Assembly: GCA_030053945.1 (NCBI GenBank)
Contig: JASGCW010000037.1
Coordinates: 1 to 34,405, forward strand
Direction: 5' to 3'
Source of the DNA: Limnohabitans sp.
GTDB taxonomy: Bacteria; Bacteroidota; Bacteroidia; Flavobacteriales; Flavobacteriaceae
Length of the DNA: 34,405 bases
How positions within the stretch are numbered: the first letter of the stretch is position 1; every line of letters starts with the position of its first letter. Under the pieces are notes generated by a model. That model was not told the origin of the DNA and did no database searches. It worked only from the letters and a program-made list of their open reading frames with translations. A program made the translations under genes and the position numbers. Shown piece after piece: positions 16,602 to 25,470 of the stretch.

Positions 16602-17717
16602 TTATTGATACAATTGGGTTTTATAATCGTGAATGATTTTGTTCCAATTAAAGTTCTCTTTAATCATTTTAATGGCATTATGTCCCATATTTTTGAAATC
16701 TTCCTTTTGGAGAGACAACATATAAAGCTCTTCCATAGCAGTTGCAATTGTATTGGATGCCACTTCATCAATCATTTTACCAGCATTATATTCTTGAATC
16801 ATTTCTCCAACATTAGTAGCTTTACTTACTAAACAAGGTTTTCCAAAACTAGCCGCTTCTATAACAGATGCGGGCAAACCTTCATTTCGAGAAGGGTGAA
16901 CAAAAACATCAATATTTTTTAAGAGTGTTTCTTTTTGCTTTCCGAATTTACTTCCGAAAAAAACGACTTTATTGGTCAGATTTCTTTCTTCAATCATTTT
17001 TTTTAAAACTTCTTTTTCATCGCTATCCCCTATCATCCAAAGTCTAGCATTAGGATGTGTATCAAAAAAATTCTGAAAACCATCTATAAGTTTATCTAAT
17101 CCTTTTGTATAAATATCAAGTCGTCCAATAAAACCAAAAATAAATTGACTTTCATCTTTACTTTCACAAGCGATATTTTTCAAATTACTTTCATAGCCAT
17201 AAGGAATAAGTATAGCCTTGTCGCTTTCAAAAAGTGTGGCAGTATTATCTAATTCGCTTTGTCCTAAACAATGTATTTTACTTGCTTTTCTAAGCATATT
17301 TTTTTCAAAAAAGGAATAATATATTTTTTTGAGCCATTGACTTTTTTTCATTGCAATAGCATTATAAGCGCCGTGTGGCGTTACAACAAAAGGAATGCTA
17401 TGCTTGTTTAGGAACTTTGAAAGTGTATAGTACACTGGAATCCAACCGCCGTGAAAATGAAAAATAGCCTTATCTTTTTTCTCAAGTATCGCATTTTTTA
17501 ATTCGGTTGAAATACCAAATGGGTTTTTACTTTTCAAAAAAAGACGCGTCTCAAAATTACGGTCGGGATAATTTTTCTCTTTGTCTTTTGTAATCCCCCA
17601 AACTATCACTTTTTCACCAAAGGATTCTTGATGTGATGCCATTCCAAAAACTACTTTATTTACCCCGTTCATACGTTCTGGGTTAGCTTTTCCTAATATG
17701 AGATGTATTATTTCCAT
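16602..17717 (-). CDS. GT4-family glycosyltransferase
   Basis: 371-residue GT-B glycosyltransferase. Residues 1-160 make the acceptor domain with LGKANPERMNGVNKVVFGM and the PHGAYNAIAMKKSQWLKK segment seen in many exopolysaccharide GT4 enzymes. The donor domain has FGFIGRLDIYTKGLDKLIDGF and VHPSRNEGLPASVIEAASFGKP, containing the EX7E acidic pair. It overlaps the end of the flippase gene by 10 bp, so it belongs to the same operon, and it precedes the Wzy-like gene. It likely extends the lipid-linked repeat on the cytoplasmic side before flipping. Confidence 0.87.
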   Translation of the reverse strand: MEIIHLILGKANPERMNGVNKVVFGMASHQESFGEKVIVWGITKDKEKNYPDRNFETRLFLKSKNPFGISTELKNAILEKKDKAIFHFHGGWIPVYYTLSKFLNKHSIPFVVTPHGAYNAIAMKKSQWLKKIYYSFFEKNMLRKASKIHCLGQSELDNTATLFESDKAILIPYGYESNLKNIACESKDESQFIFGFIGRLDIYTKGLDKLIDGFQNFFDTHPNARLWMIGDSDEKEVLKKMIEERNLTNKVVFFGSKFGKQKETLLKNIDVFVHPSRNEGLPASVIEAASFGKPCLVSKATNVGEMIQEYNAGKMIDEVASNTIATAMEELYMLSLQKEDFKNMGHNAIKMIKENFNWNKIIHDYKTQLYQ

Positions 17718-18940
17718 AACGCTAATTTTTTTCTATTTAATTCGAAATACCAATAACCTATCATTATAATTTGATTAATCACCAATCCGATGATAGCTCC
17801 TTTTAATGCAAAATGCTGTAATAAACAATGGAATGTGATTATAGAACTTATAAAAGACAAGGCATAACCTATAAAGAAAATTTTATTTAACACTTGTACT
17901 CTAACTGCAATACGAATAGGATAGCTTAAAAAAATAAAAACATAAAGAATGGTCATCATTTTTATCACAAAATGATAATTTTCATATTGTGTTCCTCCAA
18001 ATAAAACTATTATGCTTTTAGAATTGAAGAATAAGAAGGCTAATAATAAACCAAAGAATAGAAATCCTGTAAAACTCAATTGTAATAAGTACTTTTTAGC
18101 CTGAATACTATTTTGATTCCATAATTTTGAAATTTTAGGAATAAAGTAATTTTCAACGGTTTGGAGCATTATATTAATAATCCCGAAAATAGATTGTACT
18201 AATCTAAATGCGCCTAAAGCTTGAACGCCTAAATAAATCCCTGAAAGTAAAACAAATAAGTTAGACGCACTCCATTGTAAAAATGCTACACTTATTAACC
18301 ATTGTCCTTGTTTACAATGCATTTTAAACCAATCGTTTGAGTAAGTTGGAAACTGAAATTCTTTAACGCTAAAAAAGATAGCTGGTAGCGTAGAAAGCAT
18401 ATTTGCAAAGCCTAAAATCCCTAATGAAAGTTTCAAATTCATTGCATTTTGAAAATAGAAAAATCCTATAGAGACTAATAGTATAAATAAAACATCTACA
18501 CAAATAACAAGTTTAATTTTTTCTAATCCCAATAACAGTTTTCGATAAAAATCCTGAAAGAGATAACCTGTAATAAATAGAATTATGAAAAACACATTTG
18601 CGTATATATCTTCTATTGAATTCATAACCAAACAACCAACAGCTATAATTAAGATAATCAGAAACAAAAAGACTAATTGACTGATTAACAAAAAAGAAAG
18701 GTATTGGTGCTTAGCTTCCGTTTTTGAATAGGATACTTGAAAAGGTTGAATAATGAATGCATTGCTAACACTTAATGCTAAAAACGTAACGATAACAATA
18801 CTTGAAAAAAGTCCGAAATTTTCAGGATGCAACGTTTTTGCTAAAAAAATGGTTATCAAAAAATTAGCACCACTAAAAAGCACTTGGTCAAATAGCACCA
18901 TTACAGCTGAAGAAAGAAATATGTTGGTGTAATTTTTCAT
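17708..18940 (-). CDS. Polysaccharide flippase (Wzx/MATE-like)
   Basis: 410-residue integral membrane protein with about twelve predicted transmembrane segments, beginning with FLSSAVMVLFDQVLFSGANFLITIFLA and a Phe/Leu-rich pattern throughout. This matches the polysaccharide biosynthesis (Wzx, MOP superfamily) flippases, which move undecaprenyl-diphosphate-linked repeat units across the inner membrane. The length is near the usual 400-480 residues. It lies 29 bp downstream of the Wzz-like gene and overlaps the next glycosyltransferase gene by 10 bp. An N-terminal motif with Asn and Phe at the first helix (SNAFIIQPFQV) is common to this family. No catalytic motif exists, so the assignment rests on topology and context. 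Confidence 0.83.
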   Translation of the reverse strand: MKNYTNIFLSSAVMVLFDQVLFSGANFLITIFLAKTLHPENFGLFSSIVIVTFLALSVSNAFIIQPFQVSYSKTEAKHQYLSFLLISQLVFLFLIILIIAVGCLVMNSIEDIYANVFFIILFITGYLFQDFYRKLLLGLEKIKLVICVDVLFILLVSIGFFYFQNAMNLKLSLGILGFANMLSTLPAIFFSVKEFQFPTYSNDWFKMHCKQGQWLISVAFLQWSASNLFVLLSGIYLGVQALGAFRLVQSIFGIINIMLQTVENYFIPKISKLWNQNSIQAKKYLLQLSFTGFLFFGLLLAFLFFNSKSIIVLFGGTQYENYHFVIKMMTILYVFIFLSYPIRIAVRVQVLNKIFFIGYALSFISSIITFHCLLQHFALKGAIIGLVINQIIMIGYWYFELNRKKLALWK

Positions 18941-18969
18941 ATCTGTAAAATTTAATTATCACTTGTGTG

Positions 18970-21114
18970 TTATTTATTTCTAAAGCGGTTGATTGTTTTT
19001 TTGAGTTCATATATAACACTTGGATTGTATCCATCCTTATTGAGTATAAACCACAAATTAGGCAAATGAAATTCATCTCGTAGTGCTTCTATTTTAATCA
19101 CTGTTTTTTCAGAAGTTTTACGACTATCTAAGACGAATAAATTTTGATTTGCGATGCTCATAAAAAGCAAAGCCAATTTGTCATCTTGAATTGCTTGGTT
19201 ATGCACGATACAAAGGTCAACTGCTTCAATTCTTGTTTTAATCTCATCCGTAAAATGCGATTTCGTAAAACGCATATACTTTGCTTCTGAAAAATTAAGA
19301 TAATCCGCAGGGTCAACATTACCTTCTAATTGTCCAGTTGCATCCATCACTAAAATCTTTTTTCCTTGTGCTTTTAACGCATTATAGAAATTACAACTAT
19401 GAAAGAAATGATCCTTTGCTTGGTCAAAAGAAGTTATAGAAATAATATTTTTGTCTGCAATTACTCCTTTTAACTCTAATTGAATACAATCTTTTAAAAA
19501 AACATTCTCAATATTATCTTTTAAAAAAGGAGTTGTAAGTACAACAGGAATCGTACTGTTTTTTTCAATTGTAAATACATCATTTACTTTAGCTTTTATA
19601 AAATGCACTACATAAATAAGCAATACAGAACCTAAAAAGCCTAGAAAAGCAGCAATAATGATAATGATGGAGCGAATAGGTGAAACTGGTGTTTTTGAAA
19701 TTTCCGCAGGCGAAATAATTTTATGAAATGCAATTTTTGCTGATTTTGCTATCTCTGCCTCGATTCGTTTTTCGTTCAAAAAATTGTAATTTTTCTCATA
19801 TAGATTAAATTCACGATTTAGTGTGGTTAATATTTTCTCTTTTTCAGGTAAACCAATGAAAACCTTTTCAGCTTCATTTATATCACTTGATAATTCATCA
19901 TATTTTATTTGTAAATTCTTTTCTGTGTTTTTTATACTTTCAATTTGATAATCAATTAAATCTTTCAGTTTAGCATCAACCACTTGCACTTTTTCATTTT
20001 CGGGCGTATAAGTCAGTAAGAGGTCTTTTTTTTCGGCTTGCAATTTCTTAATGTTTTTTACCATTTCGGTAGAAAGTAAATCTGTAAATGCTTCAAAATT
20101 TACCGCTAAATCTAAGTAGTTGTTTTTACCTTGGGCTATATATTTATTCAAATCTTTGATAGCATCAAGATTCATTTTTATGTTGGTTTGTTGAATTTTA
20201 AGCTGAGAAATTTTTCTTAAGTCTGTTTCCGTTTCTTGTCGGATGTTGATGATGTTTTTAGTATCTCTATAATTTTGAATATCTTTTTCAGAATTTACTA
20301 ATTTCTTGTTGGCTCCTTGAATTTCATTTTTCAAGAAATCTACCGTAATATTAGCCGCTTTGTATTTGTTTTCGATATAATCCTGAATATAGTTTTCGGC
20401 CAATTTATTTACAAACAAAGCCGCTTTTTCAGGAACATTGCTTTTTAGATTAATTCGGATTACTGGAACATCTTTATCTACAGATACTATATCTAAATTT
20501 TTGGTAATTTTTTCTAGTAATTTTTCTTCACTTAAATATTCAAATTCATAATTATCAATTAATTGAGCATTTCTTTTACTTTTCAAAAAAGACTCATTTT
20601 TTGTGATTAAAACCTTTCCAAATTCTATAGTTAAAACCTTTCCAAATTCTCCTTTTATATGCTGTGTTGAACCTGGGTTCGAAAAAAGAAAACTTTTATC
20701 ATTGATTACTTGTACTCGATAACGCTTGTCAAATGCCTTTGGAGAAGTAAAAAAAGCCTGAATAAGAATAGGCGAATTATCATATAACTCGGTATCTACA
20801 AAATCACCTTTTCTATAAATTTCTACTGAAAAAGATAAATCGGAAACGGATTTTTGGATTAAATTTTTAGATTTTAATACTTCAATTTCAGTAGCAATTT
20901 TATTTGCTGAAGCAAAAACATCTAAATCTTTAAATAAATTAGCACTAGGAACACCTTCTTGAATATCAGCTAATTTAAGTTTAGCCGTACTTTCATACAT
21001 AGGCGTAACATAATTTAAATATTTTTTAGCGATTAATACTGCTATAATTACACTTGCAATAACTATAGGTAATCCTCTAAAAAATGGGCGTAATATTCTG
21101 ATATTCTCGTTCAT
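18970..21114 (-). CDS. Wzz/ExoP-like polysaccharide co-polymerase with degenerate BY-kinase domain
   Basis: 714 residues: a transmembrane helix at about 15-30, a long periplasmic Wzz-type region with coiled coils (about 240-450), a proline-containing segment ISKTPVSP and a second transmembrane helix at about 480-502, then a cytoplasmic domain (about 515-714). That domain aligns in outline with bacterial tyrosine kinases, but the Walker A position reads ITSFDQAKDHFFHSC instead of TSxxPGEGKS/T, and the Walker A' position is ILVMDATG, without the usual second Asp. No C-terminal tyrosine cluster is present. So chain-length control through Wza is likely and kinase activity unlikely. It is 10 bp downstream of the Wza-like gene. 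Confidence 0.82.
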   Translation of the reverse strand: MNENIRILRPFFRGLPIVIASVIIAVLIAKKYLNYVTPMYESTAKLKLADIQEGVPSANLFKDLDVFASANKIATEIEVLKSKNLIQKSVSDLSFSVEIYRKGDFVDTELYDNSPILIQAFFTSPKAFDKRYRVQVINDKSFLFSNPGSTQHIKGEFGKVLTIEFGKVLITKNESFLKSKRNAQLIDNYEFEYLSEEKLLEKITKNLDIVSVDKDVPVIRINLKSNVPEKAALFVNKLAENYIQDYIENKYKAANITVDFLKNEIQGANKKLVNSEKDIQNYRDTKNIINIRQETETDLRKISQLKIQQTNIKMNLDAIKDLNKYIAQGKNNYLDLAVNFEAFTDLLSTEMVKNIKKLQAEKKDLLLTYTPENEKVQVVDAKLKDLIDYQIESIKNTEKNLQIKYDELSSDINEAEKVFIGLPEKEKILTTLNREFNLYEKNYNFLNEKRIEAEIAKSAKIAFHKIISPAEISKTPVSPIRSIIIIIAAFLGFLGSVLLIYVVHFIKAKVNDVFTIEKNSTIPVVLTTPFLKDNIENVFLKDCIQLELKGVIADKNIISITSFDQAKDHFFHSCNFYNALKAQGKKILVMDATGQLEGNVDPADYLNFSEAKYMRFTKSHFTDEIKTRIEAVDLCIVHNQAIQDDKLALLFMSIANQNLFVLDSRKTSEKTVIKIEALRDEFHLPNLWFILNKDGYNPSVIYELKKTINRFRNK

Positions 21115-21124
21115 AATCTAGTTT

Positions 21125-21859
21125 TTAAAACGCTCCTAACAATATAGCAGCTGCTGTTATAGTTGTAGTAAATGGAATTATAGTGGAAACCCTTTTATCA
21201 AATTCTTTGTATTTTTTTGATGGAACAACTACTATATCACCAGGATATAATTGAATGTTCTGATTTAAAATATTAGTCTCTTTTGAAAGGTCAATATTGG
21301 TAACTAAAACATTTTCGCCTTGTTGTCTTAAGATTTTTACAGCTTTTAGGTTAGCGTAAAATTCAAAACCACCAGCTTTGCTTACCATTTCTAATAACGT
21401 ATTTCGGTCTTTATCTACTTGAATAGCATTAGGATTACGTACTTCTCCTAAAATAGTTATCTCTTTGTTTAATACTTTTACATCTACAACAGGTTCAATA
21501 ATCCATTTTTTTAATTTTTCTTTCAAGTAGGTTTTAAATTCAGGAATAGTTTTTCCTAACACATTTGTTGTTCCTATTTTAGGAATTTCAATATTGCCAT
21601 CAGCATCTACTAAGAGCCATTTTCCATACACTTCGTTAGAATTGTAAATTCCATAAACAGAACCAACACTCATTGCTTCTTCTCCAGAAACTGAAATAGA
21701 AATTTTATCATCTTTTCTAATGGTATATTGATAATTTGCATTGTACTGAAATGCCTCTTTATTATTAGTTTCTACTTTAGATTCTAATATATTTTGAGTT
21801 TTACACGAACAAAATATGCTCAGTATAATTGCTGTTTTAAAAATTAATTTGATAGCCAT
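21125..21859 (-). CDS. Polysaccharide export lipoprotein (Wza-like, SLBB)
   Basis: 244-residue outer-membrane exporter component. The N-terminus MAIKLIFKTAIILSIFCSC is a lipoprotein signal, with Cys19 the probable lipidated residue (Cys17 is possible). The Poly_export domain covers about 42-115 (YTIRKDDKISISVSGEE). One SLBB-like domain follows at about 118-200 (ITILGEVRNPNAIQVDKDRN). A C-terminal hydrophobic stretch (IIPFTTTITAAAILLGAF) probably inserts in the outer membrane, as the helix of Wza does. It is shorter than E. coli Wza (about 379 residues) because it has fewer SLBB repeats, which is common in Bacteroidetes. It forms a pair with the adjacent Wzz-like protein and lies 11 bp behind the response regulator gene. 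Confidence 0.88.
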   Translation of the reverse strand: MAIKLIFKTAIILSIFCSCKTQNILESKVETNNKEAFQYNANYQYTIRKDDKISISVSGEEAMSVGSVYGIYNSNEVYGKWLLVDADGNIEIPKIGTTNVLGKTIPEFKTYLKEKLKKWIIEPVVDVKVLNKEITILGEVRNPNAIQVDKDRNTLLEMVSKAGGFEFYANLKAVKILRQQGENVLVTNIDLSKETNILNQNIQLYPGDIVVVPSKKYKEFDKRVSTIIPFTTTITAAAILLGAF

Positions 21860-21870
21860 AGCATAATAAT

Positions 21871-22308
21871 TTAAAGGAACATTGAAAGAATACGTTGGAT
21901 GGTTGAAGGATTTGACCTTCTAATTTCCTCTTTAATTTTTAAGATACGTTCGATAACTTTTTGCATTTTTTCACAAACAGTCGCATCTTTTACCATATAA
22001 TCAAAAGCTCCATATTTTAGCGCATCTACAGCAGTATTTATACTTTCTTGAGCAGAAATCATCACAATGTATATGTCAGGATTGTATCGTTTAATTTTTT
22101 TCAAAACCTCAAATCCTGTCATATCATCCATATTATGGTCTAAAAAAATAATATCTGGATTTTGATTCAAATTTTCAAGACAATCTGAACCATTAGTAAA
22201 ACAAGTCACATCTTCAAAATGACTATTTTGTAAATATTGTTTATAAACATTTGTACAGAAAATGTCGTCGTCAACAATAAAGAATTTAAGTTTGTTTATA
22301 GCTTCCAT
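21871..22308 (-). CDS. Receiver-only response regulator opening the polysaccharide operon
   Basis: 145 residues with a single REC domain (about 7-125) and a short C-terminal tail (RSNPSTIQRILSMFL). Acidic pocket residues are in VDDDIF (about 13-15), the phosphoacceptor is D57 in IIFLDHNM, the switch Ser is S85 (MISAQ) and the conserved Lys is K107. There is no output domain, so it probably acts by protein contact or as a phosphate carrier, as Spo0F or DivK do. It is the first gene of the polysaccharide operon and lies right after the hybrid kinase gene on the same strand, separated by a terminator, a palindrome and a sigma-54-like promoter. The kinase ends in an HPt domain that could hand phosphate to it; this is inferred. 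Confidence 0.88.
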   Translation of the reverse strand: MEAINKLKFFIVDDDIFCTNVYKQYLQNSHFEDVTCFTNGSDCLENLNQNPDIIFLDHNMDDMTGFEVLKKIKRYNPDIYIVMISAQESINTAVDALKYGAFDYMVKDATVCEKMQKVIERILKIKEEIRRSNPSTIQRILSMFL

Positions 22309-22337
22309 AATTATAGCATTTACAGTTGTAAATTAGA

Positions 22338-22355
22338 AAGCCAAAGTCAAGCCAA
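22338..22355 (-). promoter_or_regulatory. Sigma-54-like promoter of the polysaccharide operon
   Basis: On the minus strand TTGGCTTGACTTTGGCTT has GG (22353-22352), exactly ten bases, then GC (22341-22340), the invariant dinucleotides of sigma-54 promoters. The start codon of the response regulator is 31 nt beyond the -12 GC. The GG is 56 bp from the palindrome at 22409-22423. This is the best sigma-54 match of the window. Confidence 0.62.
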
Positions 22356-22361
22356 AAAAAT

Positions 22362-22384
22362 AAAGCCTTTGTTTACAAGGCTTT
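22362..22384 (-). terminator. Terminator after the hybrid kinase gene
   Basis: AAAGCCTTTG (22362-22371), loop TTTA and CAAGGCTTT (22376-22384) form a stem with one bulged T. On the minus strand it is followed by TATTTTTTTGGC, so its T-run merges with the -24 box of the next promoter. Confidence 0.75.
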
Positions 22385-22408
22385 ACAAGTATAGATGCTA
22401 TTTAATTT

Positions 22409-22423
22409 TTCCAAAAAATGGAA
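22409..22423. promoter_or_regulatory. Putative enhancer palindrome, copy 4
   Basis: TTCCAAAAAATGGAA, identical to copy 3. A third half-site TTCCA follows at 22429-22433. It lies between the stop codon of the hybrid kinase gene and its terminator, at the upstream-activator distance from the sigma-54-like promoter of the polysaccharide operon. Confidence 0.6.
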
Positions 22424-22438
22424 AGTTATTCCAACGAT

Positions 22439-25400
22439 TTAAAGCAATTCGTTCTCTTGCAGCTGAGAAATTGCCATTTGTAATCCCTCTTTAATTTTAT
22501 AGAAAAGATTTTCGATAGCAGGTTTATCAGTTGTTGTTTTGGAAATTTTCTCAAGTTCTTTGACGTCATTTAAAAGATGAAAAACCCCAACACCTTCAAT
22601 ACTAGGTTTTATTTTATGAATTAATCGGCTTATTTCCTCAAAATTATCTATTTGGAGTGCTTCTTCTATTTTTACAATAGTTTCATTGGTTTGATTAATA
22701 AATATTTGAATCATTTTGATTACAAAATCTTTATTACCTCGGCTTAAAGTGTGTATTGAATTCAAATTATAAACCAGTTTGTCTTTTTGGGTATTATTCT
22801 TTAGATCACTTTTCAAATTTTTGTAAATCGTTTCAATGAATAACTTTTCTTCAAATGGTTTAGTGATATAATCATTGAATCCAGCAACAAAACATTTTTC
22901 AATTTCAGATTTAAAAGCGTTTGCCGTAAGAGCAATAATTGGTGTATTTAGTTTTAGTTTGTTTCTAATAATAGACGTAGCTTCAATTCCATCTAATTCT
23001 GGCATTTGAATATCCATTAAAATAATGTCAAAATGTTGTTGATTAAGACACTCAATGGCTTGTAAACCATTTTCTGCTTCGGTTACTTGACAATTATAAT
23101 ACTGTAACGAATTTTGAGCAACCATTCTATTAAGTTCATTGTCCTCTACTAAAAGTATTTTTATGCCGTCAAGATGTAAAGACTCCTCATCTGTTATTGA
23201 GGAATCCATATTATTCTTTTCATCCCCTTTTGGTAAGTTTAAAATAATTTCAATAGTTGTTCCAACATCTTTCTTACTATCTACTTTAATCGTTCCCTCC
23301 ATCAAGGAAACCAATTGCTTAGTAATAGCCATCCCTAAACCAGTTCCTCCAAATTTTCGGGTTGTTTTTTTATCTTCTTGGGAAAATTTCTTAAAAATTT
23401 TGTCAATATATTCTTCATCCATTCCTATTCCTGTATCAGAAATAGTAAGATTTATTTGTTGATTTATAGGTGTGTCAAATATTAACTGGGTGGAAACCTT
23501 TATTGAACCTTTTGAAGTGAATTTTATGGCATTCCCAATTAAATTAAATAGAATTTGTTCAATCCTCAACGAATCGCCTTTTAATACTTGCGTTATGTTT
23601 TTGTCCCAACTAATCGTTAACTGTATTCCTTTTTGTATTGCTTTTGGTTCCAACACAGTTACCACATTTTTAATCGTTTTTTGCAGTACAAAATCTTCTT
23701 CTTCTAACACCATTTCATTGGCTTCGATTTTTGAAATATCTAAAATATTATTAATAATTGCAAGTAAATGTTTTGAAGCAATGGAACTATTTTCAATATA
23801 TATTTTTTGTATTTCCGTTAGTTCTTGTTTACTCAACTCCCTTAGAAAACCAATAATCGCATTCAGCGGTGTTCTAATTTCGTGACTCATATTAGCAAGA
23901 AAAGCCTCTTTTGTTTTAGATGCTTCTTCTGCCTTGATTTTCTCTTGTTCTAATGCTTGTTCTAATTTTTTTTGACTGGTTATATCGAGGTGTATTCCTA
24001 TAGAACCTATTTGATTACCTTTATCATCATAGTTCGGAGCCGCACTTATAGCCCACCATCTTAAATCACCTCTTTTGTTTTTGACTGGAATTTGATATAT
24101 CTCAGACATCCCTTTTTTTCTTTCTTCTACTTTAGATTTGATAAGCTCTACATTTTCCTTTGATAAAAATAAAGACGAAGGTTTTTTACCCATCAATTCA
24201 TTTTCTTCAAAACCTGAAATTTCTAAAAAACTATGATTTACATATTTTATTAACTCATCATTATCAACTTCTATCAAACCTAAGTTCATATTAGCAATAA
24301 TGTTTCGATACTTTTCTTCTTGAAATTTTAAATTTTCTTCCGCTTTTTTTCGTTCTGAAATATCTTGGATAAAAGAACAAAAAATGAGTTCATTATTTTG
24401 CTGAATAGGAATGATAGAAATTTCTACTGGAAATTCATTTCCATTTTTATGCATTGCTGGCAACTCAATTTGTTTATTCAAAACAGGACCTTCGCCTGTT
24501 TTAATAAATTTTTTCATCCCTTCTTTATGTCCATCTTTATGCCGTATTGGAATTATTATTTCAGCTAAGCTTCTACCTATTACTTCTTCTTTTTTCCAAC
24601 CAAAAATCACTTCCGCTTGATTATTCCAAAAAGTAATATCCCCTTTTGTATTGATAGTTATAATAGCGTTTAAGGCCGAATTCATTATGAGTCTGCTTCG
24701 TTCCTCACTTTGTTGCAATAATGTTTGTGTTTTAATTCTTTGGGTAACATCTGTGTATTTCCATAAATGTCCTTTGTAAACATTATTTATAAAAATAGGG
24801 ATATAATCTCTTTCCAGAAATCGACCATCAGTGGTTTCTAACAACTCATTAATATGAACTTCTTTTTTAAACAACAATTCTTCTATTCTTGGACTAAAAT
24901 CTTCTGAATTGATAAAAAAATGTTTTGATTGTTCTGCGGAGTCTGTACAATCTACACCCACCATTTGGTCAGGATGCACAGGAATCGAAAAAATATCGCA
25001 AAAAAGCTGATTGGTAAATAAAATTTTCCGGTTTTGGTCTTCCACTAATATACCTGATTGAAAATTTGCCAAGAGAGTCTTTAATAATTCAACCGTAGTA
25101 GAGAGTTCTTTTTCTGTATTTTTAGTTTTCTCAATTTGCTGATTTAGATACTGTGTAATAAATAGTAAATCGTCTTCTCCTTGACTTTCTGATAAATTTT
25201 CAAATTCAGTACCAAATGTTTTTAAACTATCATAGAGATTCGCAATGGAATGTTTTTTCAACTCATATTCATCTTTAAGACTTTTGTTTATATGGTTGTA
25301 TTCTTTTTCACTTTCAGAAAAAGCGTGATTCATTAATTCTAAATCTCTTTCAAAGCCTAAATAAGATTGATTAACAGCAGTAATAAAATCATTTATTGAC

Positions 25401-25468
25401 GACTGATTTGCATCAATATCAGGGAGGTATTTTTTTATTTGCTTCAAAAGTAATTTATGAATTTCCAT
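22439..25468 (-). CDS. Hybrid histidine kinase with three PAS domains, REC and HPt
   Basis: 1009-residue signalling kinase without transmembrane segments, so cytoplasmic. Order: helical N-terminus (about 1-125); PAS domains at about 130-245, 255-375 and 385-505, the last two ending in typical PAC motifs (IQDISERKKAEE, HLDITSQKKLEQ); HisKA with H529 in NMSHEIRTPLNAI; HATPase with N box (NLIGNAIKFT), G1 (DTGIGM) and G2 (GGTGLGMAI); REC with D819 in LMDIQMPELDG; and a C-terminal HPt with H951 in LIHKIKPS. This is a complete His-Asp-His relay able to pass phosphate to a separate response regulator. It is 2 bp behind the FIST gene, hence one operon. The likely receivers are the REC-only protein at 21871-22308 and the sigma-54 activator at 26704-28062. 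Confidence 0.92.
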   Translation of the reverse strand: MEIHKLLLKQIKKYLPDIDANQSSINDFITAVNQSYLGFERDLELMNHAFSESEKEYNHINKSLKDEYELKKHSIANLYDSLKTFGTEFENLSESQGEDDLLFITQYLNQQIEKTKNTEKELSTTVELLKTLLANFQSGILVEDQNRKILFTNQLFCDIFSIPVHPDQMVGVDCTDSAEQSKHFFINSEDFSPRIEELLFKKEVHINELLETTDGRFLERDYIPIFINNVYKGHLWKYTDVTQRIKTQTLLQQSEERSRLIMNSALNAIITINTKGDITFWNNQAEVIFGWKKEEVIGRSLAEIIIPIRHKDGHKEGMKKFIKTGEGPVLNKQIELPAMHKNGNEFPVEISIIPIQQNNELIFCSFIQDISERKKAEENLKFQEEKYRNIIANMNLGLIEVDNDELIKYVNHSFLEISGFEENELMGKKPSSLFLSKENVELIKSKVEERKKGMSEIYQIPVKNKRGDLRWWAISAAPNYDDKGNQIGSIGIHLDITSQKKLEQALEQEKIKAEEASKTKEAFLANMSHEIRTPLNAIIGFLRELSKQELTEIQKIYIENSSIASKHLLAIINNILDISKIEANEMVLEEEDFVLQKTIKNVVTVLEPKAIQKGIQLTISWDKNITQVLKGDSLRIEQILFNLIGNAIKFTSKGSIKVSTQLIFDTPINQQINLTISDTGIGMDEEYIDKIFKKFSQEDKKTTRKFGGTGLGMAITKQLVSLMEGTIKVDSKKDVGTTIEIILNLPKGDEKNNMDSSITDEESLHLDGIKILLVEDNELNRMVAQNSLQYYNCQVTEAENGLQAIECLNQQHFDIILMDIQMPELDGIEATSIIRNKLKLNTPIIALTANAFKSEIEKCFVAGFNDYITKPFEEKLFIETIYKNLKSDLKNNTQKDKLVYNLNSIHTLSRGNKDFVIKMIQIFINQTNETIVKIEEALQIDNFEEISRLIHKIKPSIEGVGVFHLLNDVKELEKISKTTTDKPAIENLFYKIKEGLQMAISQLQENELL

Positions 25469-25470
25469 AA

